This document shows, piece after piece, positions 43,660-53,212 of a DNA stretch of 64,000 bases. The stretch covers positions 62,001 to 126,000 of the forward strand of contig NZ_JBGGWA010000017.1 of NCBI RefSeq assembly GCF_041321145.1, given 5' to 3'. The notes beneath the pieces are model-generated. The model made no database searches. It was not told where the DNA came from and saw only the letters and a program-made list of their open reading frames with translations. The DNA is from Paraburkholderia sp041321145. GTDB taxonomy: Bacteria; Pseudomonadota; Gammaproteobacteria; Burkholderiales; Burkholderiaceae. The position numbers were made by a program, and so were the translations under genes. The first letter of the stretch is position 1; each line of letters starts with the position of its first letter.

Positions 43660-44439
43660 ATGCAAGGTTCAAGACTAGAAGACAGAGTTGCGTTGATTAC
43701 GGGCGGCGGAGGCGGCATTGGCGCTTCTACCGCGCGTGTGTTCTGTGACGAAGGCGCTGCAGTCGTCCTCGTCGACGCAAATCCACAAGCGCTCGCGAAC
43801 GTCGCGGACGACTTGCTCAGCCGTGATGCCGCGGCAAGGGTTCAAACGTATGTCGCTGACGTGGCGAACGCCGACCAGGCTGTTGCAGCCGTCGAGATTG
43901 CCAAACGTGTGTTCGGCCGGCTTGACGTGCTCGTCAACAATGCCGCGATGCGTAACTACAGCGCGCTCGCCGACGCGACGCCGGAAGAATGGCAAAGCAT
44001 GGTGTCAGTGAATCTGGTGGGCACCTCGAACTACTGCAGGGCTGCTTTGCCGTTGTTGCGTGCGGCGGGTTCGGCGAGCATCGTCAACGTATCATCCTGC
44101 TACGCGGTCACCGGCCGCAAGGGCATGGGCCTCTACGATGCAACCAAGGCCGGAATGCTCGCGATGACTCGCACGCTTGCCTTCGAGGAGGCTGCACACG
44201 GTGTGCGTGCCAACGCAATATGCCCAGGCTCGACGCTGACTGATTTTCACGTCAATCGGGCGCAGGCTGTGGGAAAGAGTGTAGATGTGCTCAAAACACA
44301 AAGGCAAGACACGTCGTTGTTAGGACGTTGGGCGTCTCCTGAGGAGGTCGCATGGCCGATTCTGTGGCTTGCGAGCGATGAGGCATCGTTCATCACCGGC
44401 ACCACGCTGATGGTCGACGGCGGCTTGTCGATTATGTGA
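43660..44439 (+). CDS. short-chain dehydrogenase/reductase
   Basis: 259 residues with the classical SDR pattern: TGxxxGIG as ITGGGGGIG, NNA as VLVNNAAM, Ser in VNVSS, YxxxK as YDATK, and PGSTLTDF after the active site. Between the oxygenase and its reductase, it is a good candidate for a cis-dihydrodiol dehydrogenase. Confidence 0.94.
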   Translation: MQGSRLEDRVALITGGGGGIGASTARVFCDEGAAVVLVDANPQALANVADDLLSRDAAARVQTYVADVANADQAVAAVEIAKRVFGRLDVLVNNAAMRNYSALADATPEEWQSMVSVNLVGTSNYCRAALPLLRAAGSASIVNVSSCYAVTGRKGMGLYDATKAGMLAMTRTLAFEEAAHGVRANAICPGSTLTDFHVNRAQAVGKSVDVLKTQRQDTSLLGRWASPEEVAWPILWLASDEASFITGTTLMVDGGLSIM

Positions 44440-44450
44440 CGGTGGTGGCC

Positions 44451-45416
44451 ATGAAGAATTCCACAATGATGGTGCGGGTTGCGCGGCGCAATATCGAGGC
44501 TGACGGCATCGTCAGTTTTGAATTCGCAAGTTTGGACGGTCGTGATTTGCCGGCGTTCGATGCTGGCTCACACATCGATGTCCACTTGCCAACGGGGCAT
44601 GTGCGGCAATATTCGCTTTGCAGCGCGCCCCACGAGCGCTCGCGTTATCAAATTGCCGTGTTACGCGAAGAGCACTCGCGAGGTGGCTCGGCCGGTATGC
44701 ACGATGCAGTAAAAGAAGGGGACGAACTGAGCATCAGTATGCCTCGCAATCACTTCGCGCTCGCGTTCGTTCCTGCGAAGCACCTGATGTTGGCCGGGGG
44801 CATCGGACTGACTCCGTTGCTTTGCATGGCACAGCACCTCGACCGTACCGGTAAAGATTTCGAACTGCACTACTGTGCACGCTCGCGTTCGCGTGCGGCT
44901 TTCCTCGAGCGGCTCGCGGACGTGTCCTGGGCTGAGCGCGTTCACTATCATTTCGACGACGAGGATGAGCACCAACGCCTTCGTCTTGACGCGCTGCTCA
45001 AGGATGCAACCCCGGACACGCATCTCTATGTCTGCGGGCCGCAAGGCTTCATGAACGCGGTGCTTGACGCGGCGCGTGCGAGCGGGTGGCCAGAGAGTCG
45101 AATGCATTACGAGTTCTTCTCGGCTCCCACCGTCGACACGTCGGCCGATGGCAGCTTTGAAGTGTGCCTTGCACGCACTGGAAAGACGGTGACCATCCCC
45201 GCAGACTGCACGGTGGCGCAGGCGCTCGCGGACGCTGGAGTTGACATACCCGTTTCATGCGAGCAGGGCATTTGTGGAACCTGCCTTACCCGCATTCTCA
45301 ACGGCGAGCCGGAACATCGAGACCTGTTTCTATCCCCGGAAGAGCAGTCGCGAAACGACCAGTTTCTACCGTGCTGTTCGCGCTCGAAGTCCAGGAGACT
45401 TGTGCTGGACCTGTAA
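44451..45416 (+). CDS. oxygenase reductase (FMN, NAD, C-terminal 2Fe-2S; PDR family)
   Basis: 321 residues with FMN motif RQYSLCS, NAD-binding GGIGLTPLL and a C-terminal plant-type ferredoxin (CEQGICGTC, later C in LPCC). This is the phthalate dioxygenase reductase architecture and passes electrons from NADH to the oxygenase. A GTG at 44436, overlapping the SDR stop, is an alternative start. Confidence 0.94.
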   Translation: MKNSTMMVRVARRNIEADGIVSFEFASLDGRDLPAFDAGSHIDVHLPTGHVRQYSLCSAPHERSRYQIAVLREEHSRGGSAGMHDAVKEGDELSISMPRNHFALAFVPAKHLMLAGGIGLTPLLCMAQHLDRTGKDFELHYCARSRSRAAFLERLADVSWAERVHYHFDDEDEHQRLRLDALLKDATPDTHLYVCGPQGFMNAVLDAARASGWPESRMHYEFFSAPTVDTSADGSFEVCLARTGKTVTIPADCTVAQALADAGVDIPVSCEQGICGTCLTRILNGEPEHRDLFLSPEEQSRNDQFLPCCSRSKSRRLVLDL

Positions 45417-45453
45417 CGCTACAGCCCCGCAACACACTCCCGGCGCGCCTTAA

Positions 45454-46767
45454 GTGCCGGATGTCAAAACGGAAGAAGAATACGGGCGGCGTACGCACGC
45501 CCTGCATGGAGGAGTCGTGGGAAAAAACCTGACGTCATCGAGTGACGTATCGGGCGCGGACTGGGCCGCGTCAAACGTCGGTGAAACGGCGGCGAGCCCC
45601 TATCGCTGGGTTGCTCTGTTCATCGTGTGGGCAGCATTTCTTCTCAGCTATGTCGACCGCGTCGCATGGAGCACGGTTGCGGCGCCTGTTGGAGCATCGC
45701 TCGGTATCAAGGTGTCGCTGCTTGGTGCCTTTGTTACGGCGTTCTATGCGGGATACGTGGTTGCAAACATCATCGGAGGCATGCTGACCGATTTTCTCGG
45801 CGGACGGGCGATGATGACGCTTGCCTTGCTTCCGCTGGGTGTCTTCACGTTCTTCTTTGGCGAGACGACCTCGTTGACCGTGGGCATTCTGATTCAACTG
45901 GCAATGGGCTTTGCAGCCGGAGCTGACTATTCGGCCGGGATGAAGGTGATTCCTGCGTGGTTCACGCGAGACCGCGGTCGAGCGATGGGCATTTACACCA
46001 CGGCAACATCGCTCGCCGTGGTCCTCGCCAATGCAATCGTGCCCACTATTTCCGCGCAATACGGCTGGGCCAGCGCGTTTCGCATGCTCGGCATTGCCAC
46101 GTTCGCCTGGGGCATCGTCTCGCTTCTGTTTCTCAAGAATCGCCCGGTTGGCGAGCGAGCTCCGGCTCGCAACAGTGCGAAAGAGATGCTTAGTCTCTTG
46201 CGCAATCGCAATCTGATTTTTCTTTCCATTGCTGGTTGCGGCGGTCTTTGGGCGACTGTTGGCTTCGGCGCGTGGGGAAATGCGCTGATGACGCGGCAAT
46301 ACGGCATTTCTCCTGTCGTGGCCGGGTCGATTATCGTGTCTTTCGGCATCGGTGCGGTCATTGCGAAACCCACGCTCGGTTGGATTTCCGACCTGCCGGG
46401 AATCTCGCGTCGCCTCATGTCCATTCTGGTTCTGGTCGCGTTTGCCATCACTCTTGTGGTGTTCGGCATGTGCTCGACCGTCACGCAGTTTTATATCGTC
46501 GCTCCGGTTCTGGGTGCATTCTCTTATGGTTACCTGCCGGTGCTTATGGCACAGGTGAGCGACGCATCCGGAAAGCGTCTGGCTGGAGCGAGCGCTGGGT
46601 GGACGAACGCCATTTGGCAAATGGGGAGCGCTGTGTCTCCTCTGGCAGTCGGACACGTCTATGGCGGCACACATTCAATCGTGCTTGCGGTTCTTACGCT
46701 TGCCATCGGGCCGGTCATCGGTCTTGTAGCGATGCTTTTCGTGAGCAAACGCATCGCACAGGTTTAA
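45454..46767 (+). CDS. MFS transporter, aromatic acid or anion:H+ symporter type
   Basis: Up to 437 residues from a GTG at 45454; a GTG at 45517 is another possible start. Twelve hydrophobic segments are visible, with an MFS loop between segments 2 and 3 (GGMLTDFLGGRAMM) and RDRGRAMGIYTTATS near segment 5. It follows the oxygenase reductase and probably imports the substrate. Confidence 0.9.
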   Translation: MPDVKTEEEYGRRTHALHGGVVGKNLTSSSDVSGADWAASNVGETAASPYRWVALFIVWAAFLLSYVDRVAWSTVAAPVGASLGIKVSLLGAFVTAFYAGYVVANIIGGMLTDFLGGRAMMTLALLPLGVFTFFFGETTSLTVGILIQLAMGFAAGADYSAGMKVIPAWFTRDRGRAMGIYTTATSLAVVLANAIVPTISAQYGWASAFRMLGIATFAWGIVSLLFLKNRPVGERAPARNSAKEMLSLLRNRNLIFLSIAGCGGLWATVGFGAWGNALMTRQYGISPVVAGSIIVSFGIGAVIAKPTLGWISDLPGISRRLMSILVLVAFAITLVVFGMCSTVTQFYIVAPVLGAFSYGYLPVLMAQVSDASGKRLAGASAGWTNAIWQMGSAVSPLAVGHVYGGTHSIVLAVLTLAIGPVIGLVAMLFVSKRIAQV

Positions 46768-46860
46768 TTCGACCCGCGTGATTGGATGCAAATAGGAAAG
46801 TCGTCGGTGTGTATCGACACCGTATTACATTGCATAACTACTCATAATAAGGAGGCTAGT

Positions 46861-47946
46861 ATGAAATCGAATCGCGGTATGCGGCTGTTGCGGGTAGCGC
46901 TCGCCGCTACGATATGTTCGTCGGCAACTGTTGCAGTTCACGCTCAGTCATCGGTAACGCTCTACGGCATTCTTGACTCTGGCGTCGAGTACGTCACCCA
47001 TGCAGCCAAGCAAGGCTCCGGGAACCTGTTTCGTGTCAACACCGGCAATCGCATCAATTCTCGCTGGGGTTTCACTGGCAAGGAAGATCTTGGGGCGGGT
47101 CTGCGCTCGATATTCACGCTCGAATCGGGCTTCGCGACGAATAATGGTACCTTGCAGCAGGCAGGACGGTTGTTCGGCCGCCAGGCGTTCGTCGGCCTGG
47201 AAAGCGATAAGTTCGGTGCGGTGATGGCTGGCCGGCAGATGACGCCTATGTATCGCTTCTTCCTGGCGCTCGACCCTCTCAACTACTCCAGCTATGGCTT
47301 GTCGGCCCAGGATGCGCAGTTTGTTGGACGGGCCGATAACGCGCTCGAGTATCTGGGGCACGCCGGTCCGTTCGAGCTGAACGCGCTCTACAGTTTCGGC
47401 TACGATTCGACGATTGCGAATGGTGCCCAGGTGCCGGGAGAGTTTCGCGTCGGCAAGCAATTCGATGTTGGCGGCCGGTATCGCCAGGGGCCATTTAACC
47501 TGACCTTCGTTTATGAGCAACGCCAAGGGACGAGTGCTGCCTCGTCCGGCGACAGCGAGCGGCGCTATCTCGCGGGCGGTTCGTGGACTATCGGCAATGC
47601 GACCCTGTACGCTGGATACGAACTCCTTCTGAACGACATTGCCGCTACGTTCGCGGCGTCACCGCCGCAGACCATGGCATTTGGAGGACTTCGCTATAAG
47701 GTAACGCCGGCGTTTCAAGTTTCGGCGGGGTCGTACTATCACGCATTTCGCACGGCTTCGGCGCATGCCATCAGCTCAGGCGTCAACGCAGACTACCTGT
47801 TATCCAAGCGCACCACACTGTACACAGATGTCACGTACGTCATCAACAGCGCAAGGTCTGCGTTAAGTGCGACAGGGTCGACCACCCCGGTCGCGACCGG
47901 TGCCAACCAACTCGCGGTGGTAGTTGGAATCGCACATGCTTTCTGA
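46861..47946 (+). CDS. outer-membrane porin, Burkholderia type
   Basis: 361 residues from ATG 46861 (AAGGAGG site). Signal peptide ends VHAQ, then SSVTLYGILDSGVEYV, the typical first strand of Gram-negative porins of Burkholderiales, with later FGRQAFVGLE and the terminal aromatic residue in VVGIAHAF. Last gene of the aromatic unit; would pass the substrate through the outer membrane. Confidence 0.94.
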   Translation: MKSNRGMRLLRVALAATICSSATVAVHAQSSVTLYGILDSGVEYVTHAAKQGSGNLFRVNTGNRINSRWGFTGKEDLGAGLRSIFTLESGFATNNGTLQQAGRLFGRQAFVGLESDKFGAVMAGRQMTPMYRFFLALDPLNYSSYGLSAQDAQFVGRADNALEYLGHAGPFELNALYSFGYDSTIANGAQVPGEFRVGKQFDVGGRYRQGPFNLTFVYEQRQGTSAASSGDSERRYLAGGSWTIGNATLYAGYELLLNDIAATFAASPPQTMAFGGLRYKVTPAFQVSAGSYYHAFRTASAHAISSGVNADYLLSKRTTLYTDVTYVINSARSALSATGSTTPVATGANQLAVVVGIAHAF

Positions 47947-48155
47947 GTCGTGCGAAGTCGGCTGAACTGTGCGGGCTGCGGATAGGGCCGGCGCCGCTGG
48001 CGCGTGTCCGCGCCTCCGGATGGGCCATCGTAGAAAATGGAGCCGGGGGAGGCAATCGCGTGCAGCAACGAATCGCGCAGACGACGCGGGACGACAAATT
48101 GTTCGGCGTCGGTTCCGCGAGCAGGACGTGTAGCTGGTCTCATCCGCGCCGGCTT

Positions 48156-48266
48156 CACTGCGCAACGTTGGCGACGGCTGCGCCTTCCGAGAGCAGGTCC
48201 TCTATCTCGCTTGACGAGTGGCCAAACTCTGCGAGAACAGCGAGGGTTAGCGCTTCAGCCGGCATC
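48156..48266 (-). pseudogene. possible remnant of a CaiB/BaiF CoA-transferase C-terminus
   Basis: Minus-strand codons give LAEFGHSSSEIEDLLSEG, which resembles the C-terminal end of class III CoA-transferases (pattern LxELGYSxxEIxxLxxxG). Nothing recognisable continues on either side. The rest of 47947-48419 looks empty. Confidence 0.35.
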
Positions 48267-48419
48267 CGCTAGCAAAATTAACGATCTACAACTGGGCGGC
48301 GCCCCTGCTCGGCAAAGCTTTTCAGTTCACAAACACTGTCCATCCTCCTACGATACGCAATGTTGGCGATTTCAAACATGGTGGGACCGCGGGATTGGTC
48401 CGTCGAGGGGGACAAAGGC

Positions 48420-50105
48420 ATGGAAGATTTTCAGGTGCTCGACCACATCACGGACGGGGTGATGTCGCTCGACCGCGAGTGGAAGTTTCGAAACATCAAC
48501 CGCACCGCTGCGCGACTGCTGAAGCGCCGGCCGACGGACCTGCTGGGTCACGAGATCTGGGCCGAATACCCGGACCTCATTGGATCGAGCTACGAAACGG
48601 CCTATCGGCAGGCGGCCGAGACCGGTATGCCCAGCAGCGCGACCGGCTTCTACGCGCCGCTCGGTACCTGGTTCGAAGTGCGGGCGTTTCCATGCGAGGA
48701 CGGCGTCACCGTGCTGGTTCGCGACGTCACCGAAGCGCGTGCGATCTCCGAACTTTTGTCGCGCCAAGCCACGCACGATGAACTAACCGGGCTCATCACC
48801 CGGCGCGAATTGCTGCTGCGCCTGAACCGTCTCGTCGACGAAGGCGTGGCCGATTCCGTCGATCTGCTCTTCATCGACCTCGACCGCTTCAAGGACATCA
48901 ACGATTCGTTCGGTCACGCGGCGGGGGATGAGGTGCTGCGCGTCGTCGGCGAGCGTCTTTCGGACTTGCTCACCGAACGCGCCCATGCATCTCGCATCGG
49001 CGGCGACGAATTCGTGATTTTCCTCGTCGACGCGTCCGAGGGCGAGGCCGCGCGTGTCGCGCGCGACGTCATAGTACGCATGCGCGAACCTATCCAGACG
49101 CCTTCAGTGCGGGCGTCGGTGGGCGCGAGCATCGGCGTGGCGCGCTACCCCGTGTCGGCGTCGGATGCAGGCGAGTTGCTACGCAACGCGGACACTGCGA
49201 TGTATCACGCGAAGCGCGCAGGCGGCTCGCACGTGTGGTCGTTCGGTAAGGAGGATGCGCAGCGCCTCTCTCATCGCCTGCGGCTACGCGCGGATCTGGA
49301 AAGCGCGAGCGCCTCGCATCAGTTCGAACTGCACTACCAGCCACAGTTGGATCTGGGCACGGGCCGTATCTACGGCGCTGAGGCGCTTTTGCGATGGAAC
49401 CATCCCAAACTGGGCCTGCTCATGCCGGGCGACTTCCTCGACTTGCTGCTTGAATCGCCTGCCTATGAGGCGACGGGCGAATGGCTAATTCGTCGCGCGT
49501 TCCGCCAGGCGGCGCAATGGCAGGCACCGGACCACATGCCGTTCAAGATCGCCGTTAATCTCTCGGCCACGACGATCCAGAATTGCGATCTCGCGGCACT
49601 GGTTTCGGAGGCGGCCGAGGCATCGGGCGTGAGCGCTTCCGTACTCGACATCGAAGTGACGGAGACTGCGGTCATGAGCGACTTCGTCGCGGCGTCGCGC
49701 TCGCTTTCGGCCGTGCGAAGGCTCGGCGTGACCGTCTCGCTCGACGACTTCGGCACCGGCTACTCGAGCCTGGCGTACCTCACACAACTGCCCGTTGATC
49801 GCATCAAGATCGACAAGTCGTTCGTGCAGGGACTTACCGTTGAGGAGACCTGTCATCAGGCTCGAGCGATGGGCGAAGCGATGGTGGCGCTCGCGCGCGC
49901 GTTGGGTATGGGAACGGTCGCGGAAGGCATCGAGACCGAAACGCAACTCGCTCTCGTCAGGGAACTCGGGTGTGATGCCGCGCAGGGTTACCTCATCGGC
50001 CAGCCGATGTCGGCAGCGCGCATCGAACCTTATGTAGACGCGTGGTTTGGCCCGGCGCCGACTGCGCTTTCGTCGTCGCGGGGCGCACGAGGCGGATCGC
50101 ACTAG
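48420..50105 (+). CDS. PAS-GGDEF-EAL cyclic-di-GMP protein
   Basis: 561 residues from ATG 48420, chosen for the GAGGGGG site 8 bases upstream. A PAS domain (about residues 5-110), then a GGDEF domain with intact IGGDEF, then an EAL domain with EALLRW, DDFGTGYSS and GYLIGQPM. Both catalytic signatures are present, so it could make and break c-di-GMP. It sits alone between two catabolic units. Confidence 0.94.
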   Translation: MEDFQVLDHITDGVMSLDREWKFRNINRTAARLLKRRPTDLLGHEIWAEYPDLIGSSYETAYRQAAETGMPSSATGFYAPLGTWFEVRAFPCEDGVTVLVRDVTEARAISELLSRQATHDELTGLITRRELLLRLNRLVDEGVADSVDLLFIDLDRFKDINDSFGHAAGDEVLRVVGERLSDLLTERAHASRIGGDEFVIFLVDASEGEAARVARDVIVRMREPIQTPSVRASVGASIGVARYPVSASDAGELLRNADTAMYHAKRAGGSHVWSFGKEDAQRLSHRLRLRADLESASASHQFELHYQPQLDLGTGRIYGAEALLRWNHPKLGLLMPGDFLDLLLESPAYEATGEWLIRRAFRQAAQWQAPDHMPFKIAVNLSATTIQNCDLAALVSEAAEASGVSASVLDIEVTETAVMSDFVAASRSLSAVRRLGVTVSLDDFGTGYSSLAYLTQLPVDRIKIDKSFVQGLTVEETCHQARAMGEAMVALARALGMGTVAEGIETETQLALVRELGCDAAQGYLIGQPMSAARIEPYVDAWFGPAPTALSSSRGARGGSH

Positions 50106-50619
50106 CTTCAACGCGTGGTCGCCCGGTTCGCATTGCTTCTGGTTACGGCCGCCGAGCCGGCATCTGCGTCCGCGCGTCTTCACGCGTGCGAAGCGAGCAA
50201 CCCGCTATCTAACGGCGATGCGCCGCAACCGAAGCGGCCCAATTTGGCCTTCGGAAGAAATTTCGGCGGCTCCGCATCGCTGTTCAAGCAGACTGATTGC
50301 CTGGGCGCGGATGAGTTGCTGAACAAAAAGAAGACCGTGAACGAGTCGCCCGTGCCGTTTCTGGCAGCAGGCGGGCGGCACCTCTGCAGTTGTTGGTATT
50401 CCATAATCGTATAGATATGGCGCTATTTTTCATTATAAAGGCATGTCAATCGTCGCTAGTATGCAGACTCCCAACTGCGCGCCACGCGTGAACCCGACAG
50501 GCCCACGGCGTCCATCCGCCGCGTCGCCGCGCTGGGCCGACGCGGAAGGGCTCACCAACCACTCACTGATACGCAGCGTCGTCGAAGGCGAAGCGAGCGT
50601 GTGGGGAGAAGACTCGAAC
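50106..50619. other. intergenic region upstream of uxuA
   Basis: About 510 bases with no convincing gene. It carries the 34-base motif at 50411-50444, shared with the LysR/M24 intergenic region, and therefore probably the uxuA promoter. Confidence 0.5.
50411..50444. promoter_or_regulatory. shared 34-bp motif, copy 1 (candidate LysR site / promoter)
   Basis: 29 of 34 bases match the copy at 55085-55118. The right part is TATTTTTCATTATAAAGGCAT less its last base; the left part has the dyad ATAG-N8-CTAT. AT-rich and located upstream of the uxuA operon. Confidence 0.6.
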
Positions 50620-51678
50620 ATGAAAATGACCTTTCGCTGGTATGGCGACACGGACCCCGCGTCGCTCGCTTATATCCGCCAGATCCCCGGCATGGTCGGG
50701 GTCGTCTCGGCGATCTATGACGTGCCTGTGGGCGGGGTGTGGCCGATCGACAGGATCCTGTCGCTGAAGGAGAAGATAGAGACCCACGGCCTGACACTGG
50801 AAGTGATAGAAAGCGTGCCGGTGCACGAGGACATCAAGCTCGGCAAACCGACGCGCGACACGCTCATCGCCAACTACGGCCAGACGCTGCGTCACCTCGG
50901 CGCCTGCGGCGTGAAGGTGGTCTGCTACAATTTCATGCCGGTTTTCGACTGGACCCGCACCTCGCTGGAAATGCGCCTGCCCGATGGATCGACGACGCTC
51001 GCGTTCGACACACAAGCGATCCGCGAGCTCGACGTCAGCCAAGGTATCCAGCTGCCCGGCTGGGACGCGAGCTATCGGCCCGAGCAGTTGAGAGCCCTGC
51101 TGCGCGACTACGAAGCGGTTGACGAAGCCGGTCTCTGGGCCAATCTCGACTACTTCCTGCGCGCGATCATTCCGGTGGCCAAAGAAGCCGGCATCAAGAT
51201 GGCGATCCACCCCGACGATCCGCCGCGGCCGATTTTCGGGCTGCCGCGCATCGTGAAGAATCGCGCTGACCTGCAGCGCGTGCTGGCTATTGTCGACGAT
51301 CCCGCCAACGGCCTGACGCTGTGTTCGGGGTCGCTGGGCGCGGACCTGCAGAACGATATTCCGGCACTGGTGCGCGAGTTCGGCGCGCGCGGCCGGATTC
51401 ATTTTGCACACCTGCGTAACGTGCAAACCAATGCCGCGGGCGATTTTCATGAAACGTCGCATCGCTCGGCCGACGGCTCGCTCGACATGGCGGAAATCGT
51501 CAAGGCCTACTTCGAAACCGGCTTTGAAGGCTATGCAAGGCCGGACCATGGGCGAATGATCTGGGGCGAAACGGGCCGCGCCGGCTATGGGCTGTTCGAC
51601 CGCGCGCTGGGTGCGGTCTACCTGAACGGCATCTGGGAAGGCCTCGCCAAACATCCGGCCTATCATGCGGCTGAGTAA
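50620..51678 (+). CDS. uxuA: mannonate dehydratase
   Basis: 352 residues from ATG 50620 (MKMTFRWYGDTDPA). UxuA hallmarks: RWYGDTDPVSL-type opening, VWPIDRILSLKEKIE, KMAIHPDDPPRPIFGLPRI, LCSGSLGADLQNDI, IHFAHLRNV, and ARPDHGRMIWGE. It removes water from D-mannonate to give 2-keto-3-deoxygluconate. The longer upstream reading is non-coding. It overlaps uxuB by 14 bases. Confidence 0.96.
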   Translation: MKMTFRWYGDTDPASLAYIRQIPGMVGVVSAIYDVPVGGVWPIDRILSLKEKIETHGLTLEVIESVPVHEDIKLGKPTRDTLIANYGQTLRHLGACGVKVVCYNFMPVFDWTRTSLEMRLPDGSTTLAFDTQAIRELDVSQGIQLPGWDASYRPEQLRALLRDYEAVDEAGLWANLDYFLRAIIPVAKEAGIKMAIHPDDPPRPIFGLPRIVKNRADLQRVLAIVDDPANGLTLCSGSLGADLQNDIPALVREFGARGRIHFAHLRNVQTNAAGDFHETSHRSADGSLDMAEIVKAYFETGFEGYARPDHGRMIWGETGRAGYGLFDRALGAVYLNGIWEGLAKHPAYHAAE

Positions 51679-53143
51679 TGCTGCCCTGGCTTCGCTCGCA
51701 GCGCGCGCTGCTGGCGGAGTCGTCGTTCCCGCCTACGATCGCACGAGCCTTGCACCGGGCATTGTCCATCTGGGCCTCGGGGCGTTTCATCGCGCGCACC
51801 AGGCCGTGTACACCGAGCACACGTTGCGCGCTGGCGATCACCGCTGGGGCATCGTCGGCGTGTCGTTGCGGCGTCCGGACGCGTCGGAGGCGCTCGCTCC
51901 GCAAGATCATCTGTATGCCGTGGATGTGCGCGACGGCACCGCGGATTCGTTCCAGGTGGTCGGTGCGCTGATCGCTTCGCTGGTCGCGCCGCAATCGCCC
52001 GCCGCCGTGCTCGATGCGATGACCGATCCGCGCTGCCATATCGTCAGCTTGACGATCACCGAGAAAGGCTATTGCCGCAATCCGGCCAGCGGCGCATTGC
52101 AGTTCGATCATCCTGACATTGCCCATGATCTGCGCGAGGCCGCCGCGCCGCGAAGCGCGATCGGCTTCGTCGTGCGCGCGCTGGCGCTGCGCCGCGCGGC
52201 CGGTCTGGGCCCGTTTACCGTGCTGTCGTGCGACAACCTGCCGTCCAACGGCGACACGATTCGCGCGTTGACGCTGGCGTTCGCGCGCAAAGTGGATCCT
52301 CTGCTGGCCGACTGGATCGAGCTAGAGGGCGCATTTCCCAACACGATGGTGGATCGGATCGTGCCGCTCACCACCGACGCCGATCGCAGGCGCGTCGCGA
52401 AGCAGCTCGGTGCCGACGATGCGTGGCCGGTGATGACCGAGCCGTTTTCGCAATGGGTGATCGAGGACCGCTTCGCGGGACCGCGGCCGGCATGGGAGCG
52501 CGCAGGCGCGACGCTCGTGGGTGACGCGCGTCCCTATGAGCAGGCCAAATTGCGGATGTTGAACGGCGCGCATTCGGCGCTCGCGTACCTCGGGTTGCTG
52601 ATTGGCTATGACACCGTCGATCAGGCGATCGGCGCGCCGGCAGTGCTGAACTTTGTCGAAACCATGTTGCGCGACGAGGCGGAGCCGACGCTGTCGCGAC
52701 CCGCGTTGGCCACCTATCGCGCTGAACTGTTCGCGCGTTTTCGCAACACCGCGCTCGATCACCGCTTGCAACAGATCGCGACCGACGGCTCGCAGAAACT
52801 GCCGCAGCGCTGGCTGGAAAGCGTGCGTGCCAACTTGAAAAGCGGTGCGCCGACCGAACGTCTCGCCTTTGCGCTGGCCGGCTGGATCGCGTACCTCAGC
52901 GGTCAGGACGAGACAGGGCGCACCTACACGATCGCGGATCCCCTCGCCGACAGACTGACCGAAGGGGTCCGCGCGACCTTGCACGCGGATGCCGTTGATG
53001 CGGTACAAACACTGTTCGAAATCGAGTCGATTTTCGGATGCGATCTGCGCGCGCACCCGCGCTTCGTCGCGCAAGTCGCACGCCATCTGGCGGCGATTCG
53101 TGCACAAGGCGTAGTCAAAGCGATGGGCGCCTTTACCGCGTGA
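51665..53143 (+). CDS. uxuB: fructuronate reductase / mannitol dehydrogenase family
   Basis: 492 residues. The polyol dehydrogenase family is clear: HLGLGAFHRAHQA near the N-terminus, TITEKGYCRNPASG, LSCDNLPSNGDTIRAL, FPNTMVDRIVPLTT, and catalytic-domain KLRMLNGAHSALAYLG with the Lys, Asn and His. Next to uxuA, conversion between fructuronate and mannonate is the likely role. Confidence 0.92.
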   Translation: MRLSNAALASLAARAAGGVVVPAYDRTSLAPGIVHLGLGAFHRAHQAVYTEHTLRAGDHRWGIVGVSLRRPDASEALAPQDHLYAVDVRDGTADSFQVVGALIASLVAPQSPAAVLDAMTDPRCHIVSLTITEKGYCRNPASGALQFDHPDIAHDLREAAAPRSAIGFVVRALALRRAAGLGPFTVLSCDNLPSNGDTIRALTLAFARKVDPLLADWIELEGAFPNTMVDRIVPLTTDADRRRVAKQLGADDAWPVMTEPFSQWVIEDRFAGPRPAWERAGATLVGDARPYEQAKLRMLNGAHSALAYLGLLIGYDTVDQAIGAPAVLNFVETMLRDEAEPTLSRPALATYRAELFARFRNTALDHRLQQIATDGSQKLPQRWLESVRANLKSGAPTERLAFALAGWIAYLSGQDETGRTYTIADPLADRLTEGVRATLHADAVDAVQTLFEIESIFGCDLRAHPRFVAQVARHLAAIRAQGVVKAMGAFTA

Positions 53144-53212
53144 GGCCATTCACGTGGGCGCCGCGACTGCCGCGTTCTGCTGGGTAGCAAACCTTAATAA
53201 TTGGAGGAAGAC

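Noticed and set aside
45571..46674. Minus-strand open frame of 367 codons opposite the MFS gene
   Set aside because: The plus strand encodes a clear twelve-segment transporter. The antisense product is rich in Arg and His with no family features.
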